Source of the DNA: Liolophura sinensis | Taxonomy: Eukaryota > Mollusca > Polyplacophora > Chitonida > Chitonidae | Assembly: GCF_032854445.1 (NCBI RefSeq) | Contig: NC_088300.1 | Coordinates: 82,065,084 to 82,129,083, forward strand | Reading direction: 5' to 3' | DNA length: 64,000 nucleotides | In this document: in pieces, positions 9,801 through 20,889 of the stretch | Position numbering within the stretch: the stretch's first letter is position 1 | Layout: each line of letters begins with the position of its first letter | The notes under the pieces: model-generated | What the model saw: the letters and a program-made list of their open reading frames with translations, nothing else | What the model was told of the DNA's origin: nothing | Database searches by the model: none | Program-made: the position numbers and the translations under genes

Positions 9801-11429
9801 GGTATTCGCTTAGACCCGATAATAAAGGTATACTGAAAACACTCTAGACACCTATCTCAAAAATACGACAATATACATCCACACTACAATTCCTCATTAA
9901 GATTTAATTCTTAGCTGATTAGTTTGGTGTTTCAAACGATAGGCGATCACTTCATAAATGTCAGACCTCACTAGGCATTTTAGTTTTAAATTCATGTTTT
10001 CATTTATGGTATGTTACATGGTTAATATAACTACTTGAATTTCTGATAAATAACTTCTACTTGAAATTCGGCGGCGCGATACAAAGTCTATCAACAAAGT
10101 CTAGCGACCGGTTTGATATCTAGAATTGACTTAAGAGGAATCTATGCGAGAAAGCCGTTGATCGAGTACGAACCTGGGATTGTCTCCAGGCCGATTTGTG
10201 ACAGCTGTGGTTATAGACGTGTACTAGGGACTACATTGCATGAGAACTTCGTCATTATGTGACCGTGTTGCTGGTGCAGTGCCAATTACTCGTTCCTGTC
10301 CATACATATGAGGCCGTATAAACCCATTGGCCTTACACGGCACATTATCTTAGCAGGGGATAACCATTACTACCCAACACTTATTAATCCTCTGTTTGTA
10401 CCCACAACAACTGATCGATCCGATTGTCGCGGGGTGCTGCACTCGGTTAAGATACCCAGCTTTTAATCTACTTAACACCCTGGCAGCAACTGGCCTGTCT
10501 AGTTTAATGTTACCTTTTTGACTTTAGGCAGCACACAAGGTTAGCAGTCTCACTGCACAGGCCTGCATGTGGCAACTTACCTGTCTACCGCCTCACTCAG
10601 ATTACCTGTCATCACCCCAGTGCCGTGTTCTCAGTACTTACCCGCTCACCTGTGTGAACCATGAACTGTTGGCTGGTAGCATCTCCTTTCTGAGATGCTC
10701 TTGGCGTTCCAAATCTCTGCAGAACGTCAGAGATTTCCTCCAGCAAACCTTAAGCCTAGCGCTCTACCGGACATCTACACGGGGTAATTGTTACGACTAT
10801 AGAGAATTTATGGGATTGTCACTAGACTTATTTTATGCTATATCATAGATGTTGAGGGTATTGGGAACACAATTACAATGCTAAGGATTTCAGTCTTGCA
10901 CGGACGTCACCCTCTGATCATAGAAGTCTCAGTCCGACTAGGCTCGAGTTTGGTGGCTCAGCAATCAAATGCAGCTCTCTCTGGTTTCGCTGAGATTTTA
11001 ATTCAGAAGGTTTGATAGGTACCAAACTCTCGAGGCGGTACTTTACTCTGAACACTTTCCCACCCATAATTCCAACTCCGTCACAAACGTGAACAATTCT
11101 ACGTGTGTACTTATACACCAAATAATCAAATAGTCAAACCAAACCGTATATGTCCATCGATAAAGTAGCCCACATAAAGTAGCCAACATAAAGTCTAAAC
11201 AGCCTACCTTTTTGTTTTTCTAATGTTGCACCACCGAGATATCGCAGTCCAGAGTAAGCAAAAGTGAGAAAATCCAGAAACTCAAAGCGCCGCCAAGCAA
11301 TCTTAACTCATCAGGTGCGAGGTATTTCAATGACTCAAGGATGCAGGTGTTCCCGTTGATGTCAGCCGAACCCTGTTTAAGGTTTTACGTTATGTGCCAT
11401 GGGGTACGACTGACGGGACATCGTGTCAT

Positions 11430-13465
11430 TATACCACGCCCTGTGTTGGCAGTGGGTTTATGCCCGGTATCTAATTATACCACGGCCTGTGTTGGCAGTG
11501 GGTTTATGTCCGGTACCTAATTATACCACAGCCTGTGTTGGTAGTGGGTTTATGTCCGGTACCTGATTATACCACGGCCTGTGTTGGCAGTGGGTTTATG
11601 TCCTGTACCTGATTATACCACGGCCTGTGTTGGCAGTGGGTTTATGTCCAGTACCTAATTATACCACGGCCTGTGTTGGCAGTGGGTTTATGTCCGGTAC
11701 CTGATTATACCACGGCCTGTGTTGGCAGTGGGTTTATGTCCGGTACCTGATTATACCACGGCCTGTGTTGGCAGTGGGTTTATGTCCGGTACCTGATTAT
11801 ACCACAGCTTGTGTTGACAGTGGGTTTATGTCCGGTACCTGTCTATACCACAGCCTGTGTTGGCAGTGGGTTTATGTCCGGTACCTGATTATACCACAGC
11901 CTGTGTTGGCAGTGTGTTTATGTCCGGTACCTAATTATACCACAGCCTGTGTTGGCAGTGGGTTTATGTCCGGTACCGGATTATACCACGGCCTGTGTTG
12001 GCAGTGGGTTTATGTCCAGTACCTAATTATACCACGGCCTGTGTTGGCAGTGGGTTTATGTCCGGTACCTAATTATACCACAGCCTGTGTTGGCAGTGGG
12101 TTTATGTCCGGTACCGGATTATACCACGGCCTGTGTTGGCAGTGGGTTTATGTCCTGTACCTGATTATACCACGGCCTGTGTTGGCAGTGGGTTTATGTC
12201 CAGTACCTAATTATACCACGGCCTGTGTTGGCAGTGGGTTTATGTCCTGTACCCGATTATACCACAGCTTGTGTTGACAGTGGGTTTATGTCCGGTACCT
12301 GTCTATACCACAGCCTGTGTTGGCAGTGGGTTTATGTCCGGTACCTGATTATACCACAGCCTGTGTTGGCAGTGCGTTTATGTGCGGTACCTGATTATAC
12401 TTTGGCCTATGTTGGCGGTGGGTTTATGTCGGGTACCTGACTATACCGCGGCCTGCACTGGCAATGAGTTAATGCCTGGTACCTGATTATAACACACCTT
12501 GTGTTGGCAGTGGGTTTATGTCCGGTACCTGATTATACCACGGCCTGTGTTGGCAGTGGGTTTATGTCCGGTACCTAATTATACCACAGCCTGTGTTGGC
12601 AGTGGGTTTATGTCGGGTACCTGAGTATACCACGGCCTCTGTTGGCAGTATGTTTGTCTCCGGTACCTGACCATTCCATGGCCTGTGTTGGCATTGAGTT
12701 TATGTGCGGTACCTGGTTATGCCACAGCCTGTGTTAGTAATCTGTTTATGTTCGGTGGCCGATTATACGACAGGCTTTGTGCTGGCAGTGTGTTTATGTT
12801 CGGTACCTGATTATGACACATCCGGTGTTGGCAGTGGGTTTATGTGCGGTACCTGATTATACCCCGGCTTATGATGGCAGTGGGTTTATCTCCGGTACCT
12901 GATTATACCACTGCCTGATATGGCAATGGGTTTGCCCGGTACCTGATTATACCCTGGCCAGTTTTGGCAGTGGGTTTATCTCCGGTACCTGATTATACCA
13001 TGGCCTGTGTTGGCAGTGGGCTTATACCATGACCCGTGTTGGCAGTGGGTTATGTCCGGTACCCGGTTATACCACAGCCTGTGTTGCAAGTAGGTTTATG
13101 TCCGGTACCCGATTATACCACAGCTTGTGTTGACAGTGGGTTTATGTCCGGTACCTGTCTATACCACAGCCTGTGTTGGCAGTGGCTTTATGTCCGGTAC
13201 CTGATTATACCACAGCCTGTGTTGGCAGTGTGTTTATGTGCGGCACCTGATTATACTTTGGCCTATGTTGGCGGTGGGTTTATGTCGGGTACCTGACTAT
13301 ACCGCGGCCTGCACTGGCAATGAGTTAATGCCTGGTACCTGATTATAACACACCTTGTGTTGGCGGTGGGTTTATGTCCGGTACCTAATTATACCACGGC
13401 CTGTGTTGGCAGTGGGTTTGTTTCCGGTGGCTGATCATACCGCGGCCTGTGTTGGCAGTGGGTAT
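11430..13465. repeat. Minisatellite, 46-bp unit, about 44 copies
   Basis: The unit is CCTGTGTTGGCAGTGGGTTT followed by ATGTCCGGTACCTGATTATACCACGG. Copies at 11500-12350 are nearly identical and those at 12600-13050 are diverged. A block ending near 12440 recurs at 13100-13330, indicating duplication of several units at once. It lies in the intron ahead of the exon at 13741. Confidence 0.94.
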
Positions 13466-13740
13466 CAGATCAACTGTAGTCATCACTTTACAGTTTTGGG
13501 AGTATGTTGAAGCGACATGGCGCTAGCGCCAGCTTATGAACTCGGGCATTATTGCATTGTTAGAATAAAAGGCTGTCTGAAGTATAACTGCATGTGGACT
13601 GACCGGTGTATATATAAAATGGCCGTACCAGATCGGTTATGGTTAAGAAGAAGCTAAATACCACAGGATCGGTATTGCTTTGAGTTTCAACAAACCTACC
13701 CTTGTGGCCACATTCTGATTTCACAATTTTTTTGTCACAG

Positions 13741-13846
13741 GACAACGTACGGCCATATGAACCACTGGATGAATATGCCGGGACGGGCACTGCCCTCTAA
13801 CGCCCCAGTCACACTGTCGGACGGAACATGGCGCAGAATACCGACG
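13741..13846 (+). CDS. Plus-strand gene, coding exon a
   Basis: The acceptor is TTTTTTTGTCACAG and the donor ACCGACG|GTAAGT. It encodes TTYGHMNHWMNMPGRALPSN and then APVTLSDGTWRRIPT and ends in phase 0. Its last ~20 bases recur in every unit of the array that follows. Confidence 0.72.
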
Positions 13847-16800
13847 GTAAGTAACCTGTAATTACACTGCTTGGCGCAGAAGACCCAGTGTTAGTAAACT
13901 GTAATTACATAGCCTGGCCCAGAATACCCAGTGCAAGTCACCTGCAAGTACATTGATTGGTACAGAATACCCAGTCTTAGACACCCGTAGCTACAGTGCC
14001 TGGCGCAGGATATCCAGTGTTAGTCACCTGTAATTACACCGCCTGGCGCACAATACCCAGTGTTAATCAACTGTAATTGCACTGTCTGGCCCAGAATTCT
14101 CAGTGTTAGTCACCTGTGATTGCACTGCCTGGCGTATAATACGCAGTGTAAGTCACTTGCAATTACATTGCCTGGTACAGAATGCCCAGTGTTAGTCACC
14201 TGTGATTGCACTGCCTGGCATATAATACCCAGTGTCAGTCACCTGCAATCTCATTGCCTGGTACAGAATACCCAGTGCTAGACACCCATAATTACATTGT
14301 CTGAGGCAGAATACCCAGTGTTAGTCACTTGTAATTAAATTGCCTGGACCAGAATACCCAACGTTAGTCACCTGTAATTACACTGCCTGGCGCAGAATAC
14401 CCAGTGTAAGTCACCTGTAATTACAATGTCTGGTCCAGAATACCCACGGTACATGTAAGTTATGTGTAGTTACAGTCCCTGGCCTAAAATACCTACTGTT
14501 AGTCACCTGCAATTACACTGTCTGGAACAGAATACCCAGTGTAAGTCACCTGCAATTACACTGTCTGGAATAGAATACCAAGTGTCAGACACCTGTAATT
14601 ACATTCCCTGGAATATAATATCCAGTCTCAGGCACCTATAATTACACTGCCTGGCGCAAAATACCCAGTGTAAGTCACCTCTAATTACACTGCCTGGTTA
14701 AGAATATCGACAGTAAGTCATATGTAATTATAATATGAAACTGCCGGTTGTTTTTTCTAGTAGAATGCAGTACCCTCCATAACATTTATTAATTATCATT
14801 TACCAAATGAATGGATATCCAACATTGCCTACTTCTTATTCCAACTGACTAAATGAAGATGTATAAATTTCATATTTTGTAGCCCTATGTGGCGAAAATT
14901 TATCTAATTACTTATCATTTCTGGGAAATGCTGAATGTCCTGTTTTTTCCTTTCCTACCCAGATGGACCAAGCGAACAACTTCCGGTCTGTATACGACAG
15001 CACACCCGAGGAGAGGTTCAACAAGAACTACCAGGAGATGACACAGAGGATAGCATACCGACACCCCAACCCAGGCATGCCCAGGTACGCTACATTGGAT
15101 TATTGCGGGTAATTCTCTAATGTAAAAATTTACTTGGAATATAGACATGGCACAAATATTGCAAAGCCTTAGCATCAAATTCTATAGGTTAGAAATGGGG
15201 CAAATACATAAATGTCACAAAGCTGGTAATGTTACACTGTAGAACTGTGACAAAACCGATAATTTTACACTGTAGAACTGACACAAAGCCGATAACGTTA
15301 CATTGTAGAGCTGGCAGAAAACCGATAATGTTACATTGTTGAACTGACACAGAGCAGGTAATGTTACATTGTGGAATTGGCACAAAGCCGATAATGTAGA
15401 AGTGACACAAAGCAGGTAATGTTACATTGTACAACTGACATAAAGTCGATAATGTTACATTGTAGAAGCGACACAAAATCGATAATGTTATATTGTAGAA
15501 GCGGCACAAAGCCGATAATGTGACACTGTTGAAATGACACAGAGCAGGTAATGTTACACTGTAGAACTGGCACAAAGCCGATAATGTTACATTGTAGAGC
15601 TGACACAAAGCCCGTAATGTTATACTGTAGAAGTCACACAAAGTATCGTATGTTACATTGCAGAACTGGCACAAAGAAGCGTATGTCACATAGTAGAACT
15701 GGTACAAAGCAGCGTATGTTACATTGTAGAAGTGACACAAAGAAGCGTATGTTACATTGCAGAACTGGCACAAAGCAGCGTATGTCACATTGTAGAACTG
15801 GCACAAAGCAGCGCATATTACATTGTAGAACCGGCACAAAGCCGTATATGTCACATTGTAGAAGTGACACAAAGAAGTGTATGTTACATTGTAGAACTGG
15901 CAGAAAGCATCGTATGTTACATTGTAGAACTGGCACAAAGCAGCGTATGCTACATTGTAGAAGTGACACAAAGAAGCGTATGTTACATTGTAGAACTGAC
16001 AGAAAGCAGCGTATGCTACATTGTAGAACTGGCACAAAGCAGAGTATGTTACATCGTAGAACTGGCACAAAGCAGCGTATGCGACATTGTAGTATTGGCA
16101 CAAAGCGTATGTTACATTGTAGAACTGGCAGAAAGCAGCGTATGCTACCTTTTAGAAACTGACACAAAGCAGCGTATGTTACATTGTAGAACTGGCACAA
16201 AGCCGATAATGTTACATTGTAGAACTGACACAGATCAGCGTATGTTACATTGTAGAACTGGCACAAGGCCGTAGTGTTCCCCTAGATGCTAGAATCGGCC
16301 AAAAAATGATAATGTTCCCTGCATGATCGAATAGGCCAAAATCTGGTAATCCCACCTGCATGCTAGAATAGGCCAAACGTTTATAATGCCCCCTGAATGG
16401 TAGAATATGTCAAACTATGATAATAATCCCTGGAGGCTAGAATAGTCCAAAATCTGACAATGATCCCTGGATGCTAGAATAAACTAATAATTCTCACTGG
16501 ATGCTAGAATAAACTAAAAGCTGATAATGCCCTCTGGATGCTAGAATAGACTAAAATATGATAAAGGCTCCTTGGGGGCTACAACAGGCCAAAAGCTGAT
16601 AATGTTCCCTGGATGATAGAACAGGTCGAAAGCTTATGATGCTAGAATAGGCCAAAAGTTGATAATTCTAACGGAATGCTCGAATTGGTCAAAAGCCGTA
16701 ATGCTTCCCTGGATGCTAGAAAAGGCCAAAAGTTGATAATTCTCCCTGGATGCTCGAATCGGCCAAAAGCCGTAATGCTCCCCTGGATGCTAGAAAAGGC

Positions 16801-19260
16801 CAAAAATTGATAATTCTCCCTGGATGCTCGAATTGGCCAAAAGCTGATTATGCCCCCTCCAACCACACACCGGATGCTCGAACAGGCCAAAAACTGTTTT
16901 TTTTTTTTTTGTTGTTCGAATTTATAATATGTAGATCATGCTCCATGCCAATGAGAAATGGTGAAACGTTAAAAGTTTTGTGCAGTTGACGCTAGATTGA
17001 TAATGCTCATCGGATGTCCGAATTGGCGCGGCCACCACTGATGTCAGAGTTGGTATGACTTTGGTGTCCCAGTTTCAGACAATTTTTTCACAACTGCCAG
17101 AATTTGCAGAATGTTGATAAATGTTCCATGGCTGTCAGAATTAGCGGAGTTGATATTGTTCCATAGCTGTCAAAATTAGCAGAAGCCTGACAATGCTGCA
17201 TAGAATGCTGTTAGAATTAGCAGAAAGTTGGTATTGCTGCATAGCTGTCAGAATTAGCAGAAAGCTGGTATTGCTCCATAGTTGTCAGAATTAGCAGAAA
17301 GTTGGTATTGCTCCATAGTTGTCAGAATTAGCAGAAAGTTGGTATTGCTGCATAGCTGTCAGAATTAGCAGAAAGTTGGTATTACTCAATAGTTGTCAGA
17401 ATTAGCAGAAAGTTGGTATTGCTCCATAGTTGTCAGAATTAGCAGAAAGTTGGTATTGCTGCATAGCTGTCAGAATTAGCAGAAAGTTAGTATTACTCAA
17501 TAGTTGTCAGAATTAGCAGAAAGTTGGTATTGCTCCATAGTTGTCAGAATTAGCAGAAAGTTGGTATTGCTCCATAGTTGTCAGAATTAGCAGAAAGTTG
17601 GTATTGCTGCATAGTTGTCAGAATTAGCAGAAAGTTGGTATTGCTCCATAGTTGTCAGAATTAGCAGAAAGTTGGTATTGCTGCACAGTTGTCAGAATTA
17701 GCAGAAAGTTGGTATTGCTCCATAGTTGTCAGAATTAGCAGAAAGTTGGTATTGCTGCATAGCTGTCAGAATTAGCAGAAAGTTGGTATTGCTCCATAGT
17801 TGTCAGAATTAGCAGAAAGTTGGTATTGCTGCATAGCTGTCAGAATTAGCAGAAAGTTGGTATTACTCAATAGTTGTCAGAATTAGCAGAAAGTTGGTAT
17901 TGCTCCATAGTTGTCAGAATTAGCAGAAAGTTGGTATTGCTGCATAGCTGTCAGAATTAGCAGAAAGTTAGTATTACTCAATAGTTGTCAGAATTAGCAG
18001 AAAGTTGGTATTGCTCCATAGTTGTCAGAATTAGCAGAAAGTTGGTATTGCTCAATAGCTGTCAGAATTAGCAGAAAGTCAATAATGCTCCGTATCTGTC
18101 AGAATTAGCAGAAATTTGATGATGCTCATTGGACTTTAGCGAAATTTTAAAATGAATCTATGCAGAATGGAGGAGGCCGGAAGCCGTACATCATTCCAGG
18201 TTTAGGTAACACACTACTTTCAATGAAGATATGCTATATATCATATTTGTACATTGATTGGTTTAAATTTTGCATTATACAGATCACGGCAGGGACGTAT
18301 CGGAGGCAGTTGGCGGCACATCAAAGAGGTCCTGGGACATGGTGGAAGTCAGATTTGTTTTGTTGATGGTAAGCTGGATCATTTCCCTTCTACATGCCTA
18401 CACAGGGATATAATCGATATGCACCGGTATGCGCGACGTACGTGTGATGGTCACATGATGTACGCGTGATGGTCACATGATGTATGGGTGATGGTCTTAT
18501 GATGGTAAGCTGGATCATTTCTCCTCTACAGGTCTATATAGTGATTTACGAGTGATGTACACGTGATTTACACCTTGTGTAAATGCGACGTACACGTGAT
18601 TTACACTTGGTGTACATGCGCCATGAAATTATTTTTCAGCTGTTTTCAATCAATATTAAGATAAATTTACCTGAGTAAAACATGGACAGAAGACTGGTGT
18701 CTTTTAAAGTGGGACGCTTGAGTAACCCGCTTGTTCTATAAACATCTATACACAGGCCTAGTGCGGATGTACGATAGTACCAAGTTTAACCAGGCCTTGT
18801 CGGAAGAGGCCCCATCACGACCCCATATTACACCCATTGTGCCACCCAGGACCCCAAGATGTACCTACAACCGATACGACATCTCTGATCACCAGGGTCG
18901 AGTGCAGACCCACAGAGCCTACGAGTATGGTAAATATTCTACAGTTTTGTTTTACCATAATTCTGATACAGGGTGTAGACACACCGAGCTGTTGGGGTTT
19001 AGTAGGCAGTTAACAACAAAACCAGACCTAAATTCAGGTACTCTCAGTTCTCCATTTTCCACCTGTTGACTTGAGGATAACAGACTAGTATTTCATAGCT
19101 CAGAATGTTGTCCACTACCAATGGTAACACGAGACCGGTCCATAATTCGCTCACCGATGACGTTTTTTGTCCGACAGAGCACTGCCTGCCTCAGATCCCA
19201 CAGTCCGCCAGATATCCACAGAAGGGGGATAAATACCAAGGTTTCTTCAAACTGAAGTGA
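13741..19260 (+). CDS. Unrecognised protein gene, five 3' coding exons (5' end not found)
   Basis: Five exons join in compatible phases: 13742-13846, 14963-15084, 18283-18368, 18756-18929 and 19178-19260. They give about 189 residues ending KYQGFFKLK and a TGA. The base at 13741 completes a codon from an upstream exon that I could not find. All junctions are GT-AG with good acceptors. The protein has no membrane segment and is rich in Tyr, Pro, Arg and Asn, with stretches such as TLSDGTWRRIPT, VYDSTPEERFNKNYQEM, PHITPIVPPRTPRC and SARYPQKGDKYQGFF. That composition resembles small ciliary or sperm microtubule-associated proteins, but I do not recognise the family and this is only an impression. 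Introns 1, 2 and 3 of this set contain repeats of the adjacent donor region. Confidence 0.7.
13847..14735 (+). repeat. Minisatellite of a 5' splice site, 43-bp unit, about 20 copies
   Basis: The unit CTGGCGCAGAATACCCAGTG, TAAGTCACCTGTAATTACA matches the end of exon a and the start of its intron (GGCGCAGAATACCGACG|GTAAGTAACCTGTAATTACAC). About seven copies keep GTAAGT; most of the others have GTTAGT. The last copy (around 14700, TCGACAGTAAGTC) resembles the authentic site most. Confidence 0.93.
14963..15084 (+). CDS. Plus-strand gene, coding exon b
   Basis: The acceptor is TTTCCTACCCAG and the donor CCCAG|GTACGC. It encodes MDQANNFRSVYDSTPEERFN and then KNYQEMTQRIAYRHPNPGMP, plus two bases of the next codon. 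Confidence 0.72.
15190..16285. repeat. Minisatellite, 33-bp unit, about 33 copies
   Basis: The unit is AGCGTATGTTACATTGTAGA then ACTGGCACAAAGC. It begins about 100 bp after the donor of exon b, whose intron start GTACGCTACATTGGA resembles the unit's GTATGCTACATTGTA. ORFs in many frames cross it because 33 is divisible by 3. Confidence 0.93.
16286..16910. repeat. Minisatellite, about 38-bp unit, diverged
   Basis: The unit is roughly GGATGCTAGAATAGGCCAAA then AGCTGATAATGCTCCCT. It shares TAGAA..GGC.AAA.GC.GATAATG with the 33-bp array on its left and AAAG.TG.TA.TGCTCC with the 37-bp array on its right, so the three probably form one evolving array. 16911-17095 is transitional. Confidence 0.85.
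17096..18145. repeat. Minisatellite, 37-bp unit, about 27 copies
   Basis: The unit is TGTCAGAATTAGCAGAAAGT then TGGTATTGCTCCATAGT. Copies are almost identical. Variants GCTGCATAGC and ACTCAATAGT recur at regular intervals, which indicates multi-unit amplification. Confidence 0.95.
18283..18368 (+). CDS. Plus-strand gene, coding exon c
   Basis: The acceptor is TGCATTATACAG and the donor GTTGATG|GTAAGC. In phase it reads SRQGRIGGSWRHIKEVLGHG then GSQICFVD plus one base. The alternative frame reaches a stop before the donor, so phase and openness agree only for this reading. Confidence 0.6.
18501..18530 (+). repeat. Second copy of the exon c donor, 136 bp downstream
   Basis: GATGGTAAGCTGGATCATTT followed by CTCCTCTACA repeats the real junction at 18365-18394 with about 28 of 30 matches. 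Small GTGATGGTCACATGATGTAC repeats lie between the two copies. Confidence 0.85.
18756..18929 (+). CDS. Plus-strand gene, coding exon d
   Basis: The acceptor is CTATACACAG and the donor GAGTATG|GTAAAT. It encodes LVRMYDSTKFNQALSEEAPS, RPHITPIVPPRTPRCTYNRY and DISDHQGRVQTHRAYEY. This is the longest and most protein-like of the visible exons. Confidence 0.75.
19178..19260 (+). CDS. Plus-strand gene, terminal coding exon e
   Basis: The acceptor is TTTTTTGTCCGACAG. It encodes EHCLPQIPQSARYPQKGDKY then QGFFKLK and a TGA at 19258-19260. Confidence 0.73.
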
Positions 19261-19364
19261 TCATTCTCGTTCCCCACCGATACAGTATTATGTATGTGCC
19301 TGTATCTACACCGCAGGATGGACGCGGAGGGTTACAACTCGACCATCTGATTGTTTGCTGTATT

Positions 19365-19890
19365 ACCCAGCTTTGTGAGCCTTTCCTTGGCCTCTCGACG
19401 AGCCCGTCCTTGGCCTCTTCGTGAGTCTTTCCTTGTCCTCTCCGTGAGCCCCTTGCCCTCTCCGTGAGCACTTCCTTGCCCTCTCCGTGAGCCCTTCCTT
19501 GTCCTCTCCGTGAGCCCTTCCTTGTCCTTTCCATGAGCGCTTCTTTGTCCTCTCCGTGAGCCCTTCCTTGTCCTCTCTGTGAGCCCTTCCTTGCCCTCTC
19601 CGGAAACCCTTCCTTGACCTCTCGGTGAACCCTCCCGTCTTCTCTCCGTGAGCCCTCCCTTGTCCTCTCCATGAGCCCCTTGCCCTCTCCGTGAGCCCTT
19701 CCTTGTCCTCTCCGTGAGCCCTTCCTTGTCCTCTCCGTGAGCCCTTCCTTGTCGTATCCGTGAGCCCTTCCTTGTCCTCCCTCCATGCCCTCTCCGTGAG
19801 CTCTTCCTTGTCCTCTCCTGAACCCTTCCTTCCTCTCTCTGTGGGCCCTTCCTTGTCGTCTTGGTGAGCCCTTCCTTCTTTTCCCCGCCA
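19365..19890. repeat. Minisatellite, about 24-bp unit, about 22 copies
   Basis: The unit is CCCTTCCTTGTCCTCTCCGT then GAG. It starts about 100 bp after the stop codon of the plus-strand gene. The first canonical AATAAA I noticed downstream is at 20042-20047, so the array may be transcribed in its 3' UTR. Confidence 0.92.
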
Positions 19891-20124
19891 ACAAAGTCTG
19901 TGCATGAAGGGTAACAACGGTGTTTCCATATAACCCATCTGCCTTGACCCTGTTTCGGTATGCCAGCACTCTGGAAGTTATCCAGAATGCAGAATGTTTT
20001 CGTGGTTACACTCGTCTAAATGTACATATTATTCTCATGAAAATAAAATATTTGTCCAGAAACAAAAAAATTCTTTTGTTTTTTTATAATTACACCAGAT
20101 CTTTGGGGCGGAGAAACATCTACG

Positions 20125-20815
20125 GGAACTGTTACATCTGTACTGGCCGAAACATGTACTTCTATACCGGAACATCTGTATCTGTACGGACAAAAACATG
20201 TACTTCTGTACCGGAACATTTGTATCTGTACGGACAGAAACATGTACTTCTGTACCGGAACATTTTTATCTGTACGGACAGAAACATGTACTTCTATAGC
20301 GGAACATTTGTATCTGTACGGACAGAAACATGCACTTCTATACCGGAACATTTGTATCTGTACCGACAGAAACATGTACATCTGTATGGACAGAAACATG
20401 CACATCTGTACGGACAAAAACATGTACTTCTCTATAGGGGTCATTTGCATCTGTACGGACAGAAACGTACATCTGTGCGGGCAGAAACATGTACTTCTGC
20501 ACCGTATAAAGACAGAAACATGTACTTCTATACCGGAATATTTGTATCTGTGCGGACAAAAACATGTATTTCTGTACCGAAACATTTGCATCAGTGCCCG
20601 CAGAAACATGTACTTCTGTACTGGAAGATTTGTGTCTGTGCAGACAGAAACATGTACTTCTGTACCGCACACAGGCAGAAACATGTACTTCTGTACTGGA
20701 GCATTTGTATCTGTACGAACAGAAACATGTTCTTCTGCACCGGAACATTTGCATCTGTGCAGACAGAAACATGTACCTCTGTACCAGAACATTTACATCA
20801 GTATCGACGAAAACC
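20125..20815. repeat. Minisatellite, about 44-bp unit, about 16 copies with shortened units
   Basis: The unit is CGGACAGAAACATGTACTTC then TGTACCGGAACATTTGTATCTGTA. Several units lack the middle (ACATCTGTACGGACAGAAAC), so length varies. Confidence 0.93.
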
Positions 20816-20889
20816 TTTACGCGTATTTTAACTTTATTCGCCGTTTAGCTTGTCAAATATGGTTGAGAGTCACTGAAAGTGTGGCTCTA

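Noticed and set aside
10567-10848. 93-residue plus-strand ORF as an upstream exon of the plus-strand gene
   Set aside because: No convincing splice sites of the needed phase and no protein-like pattern.
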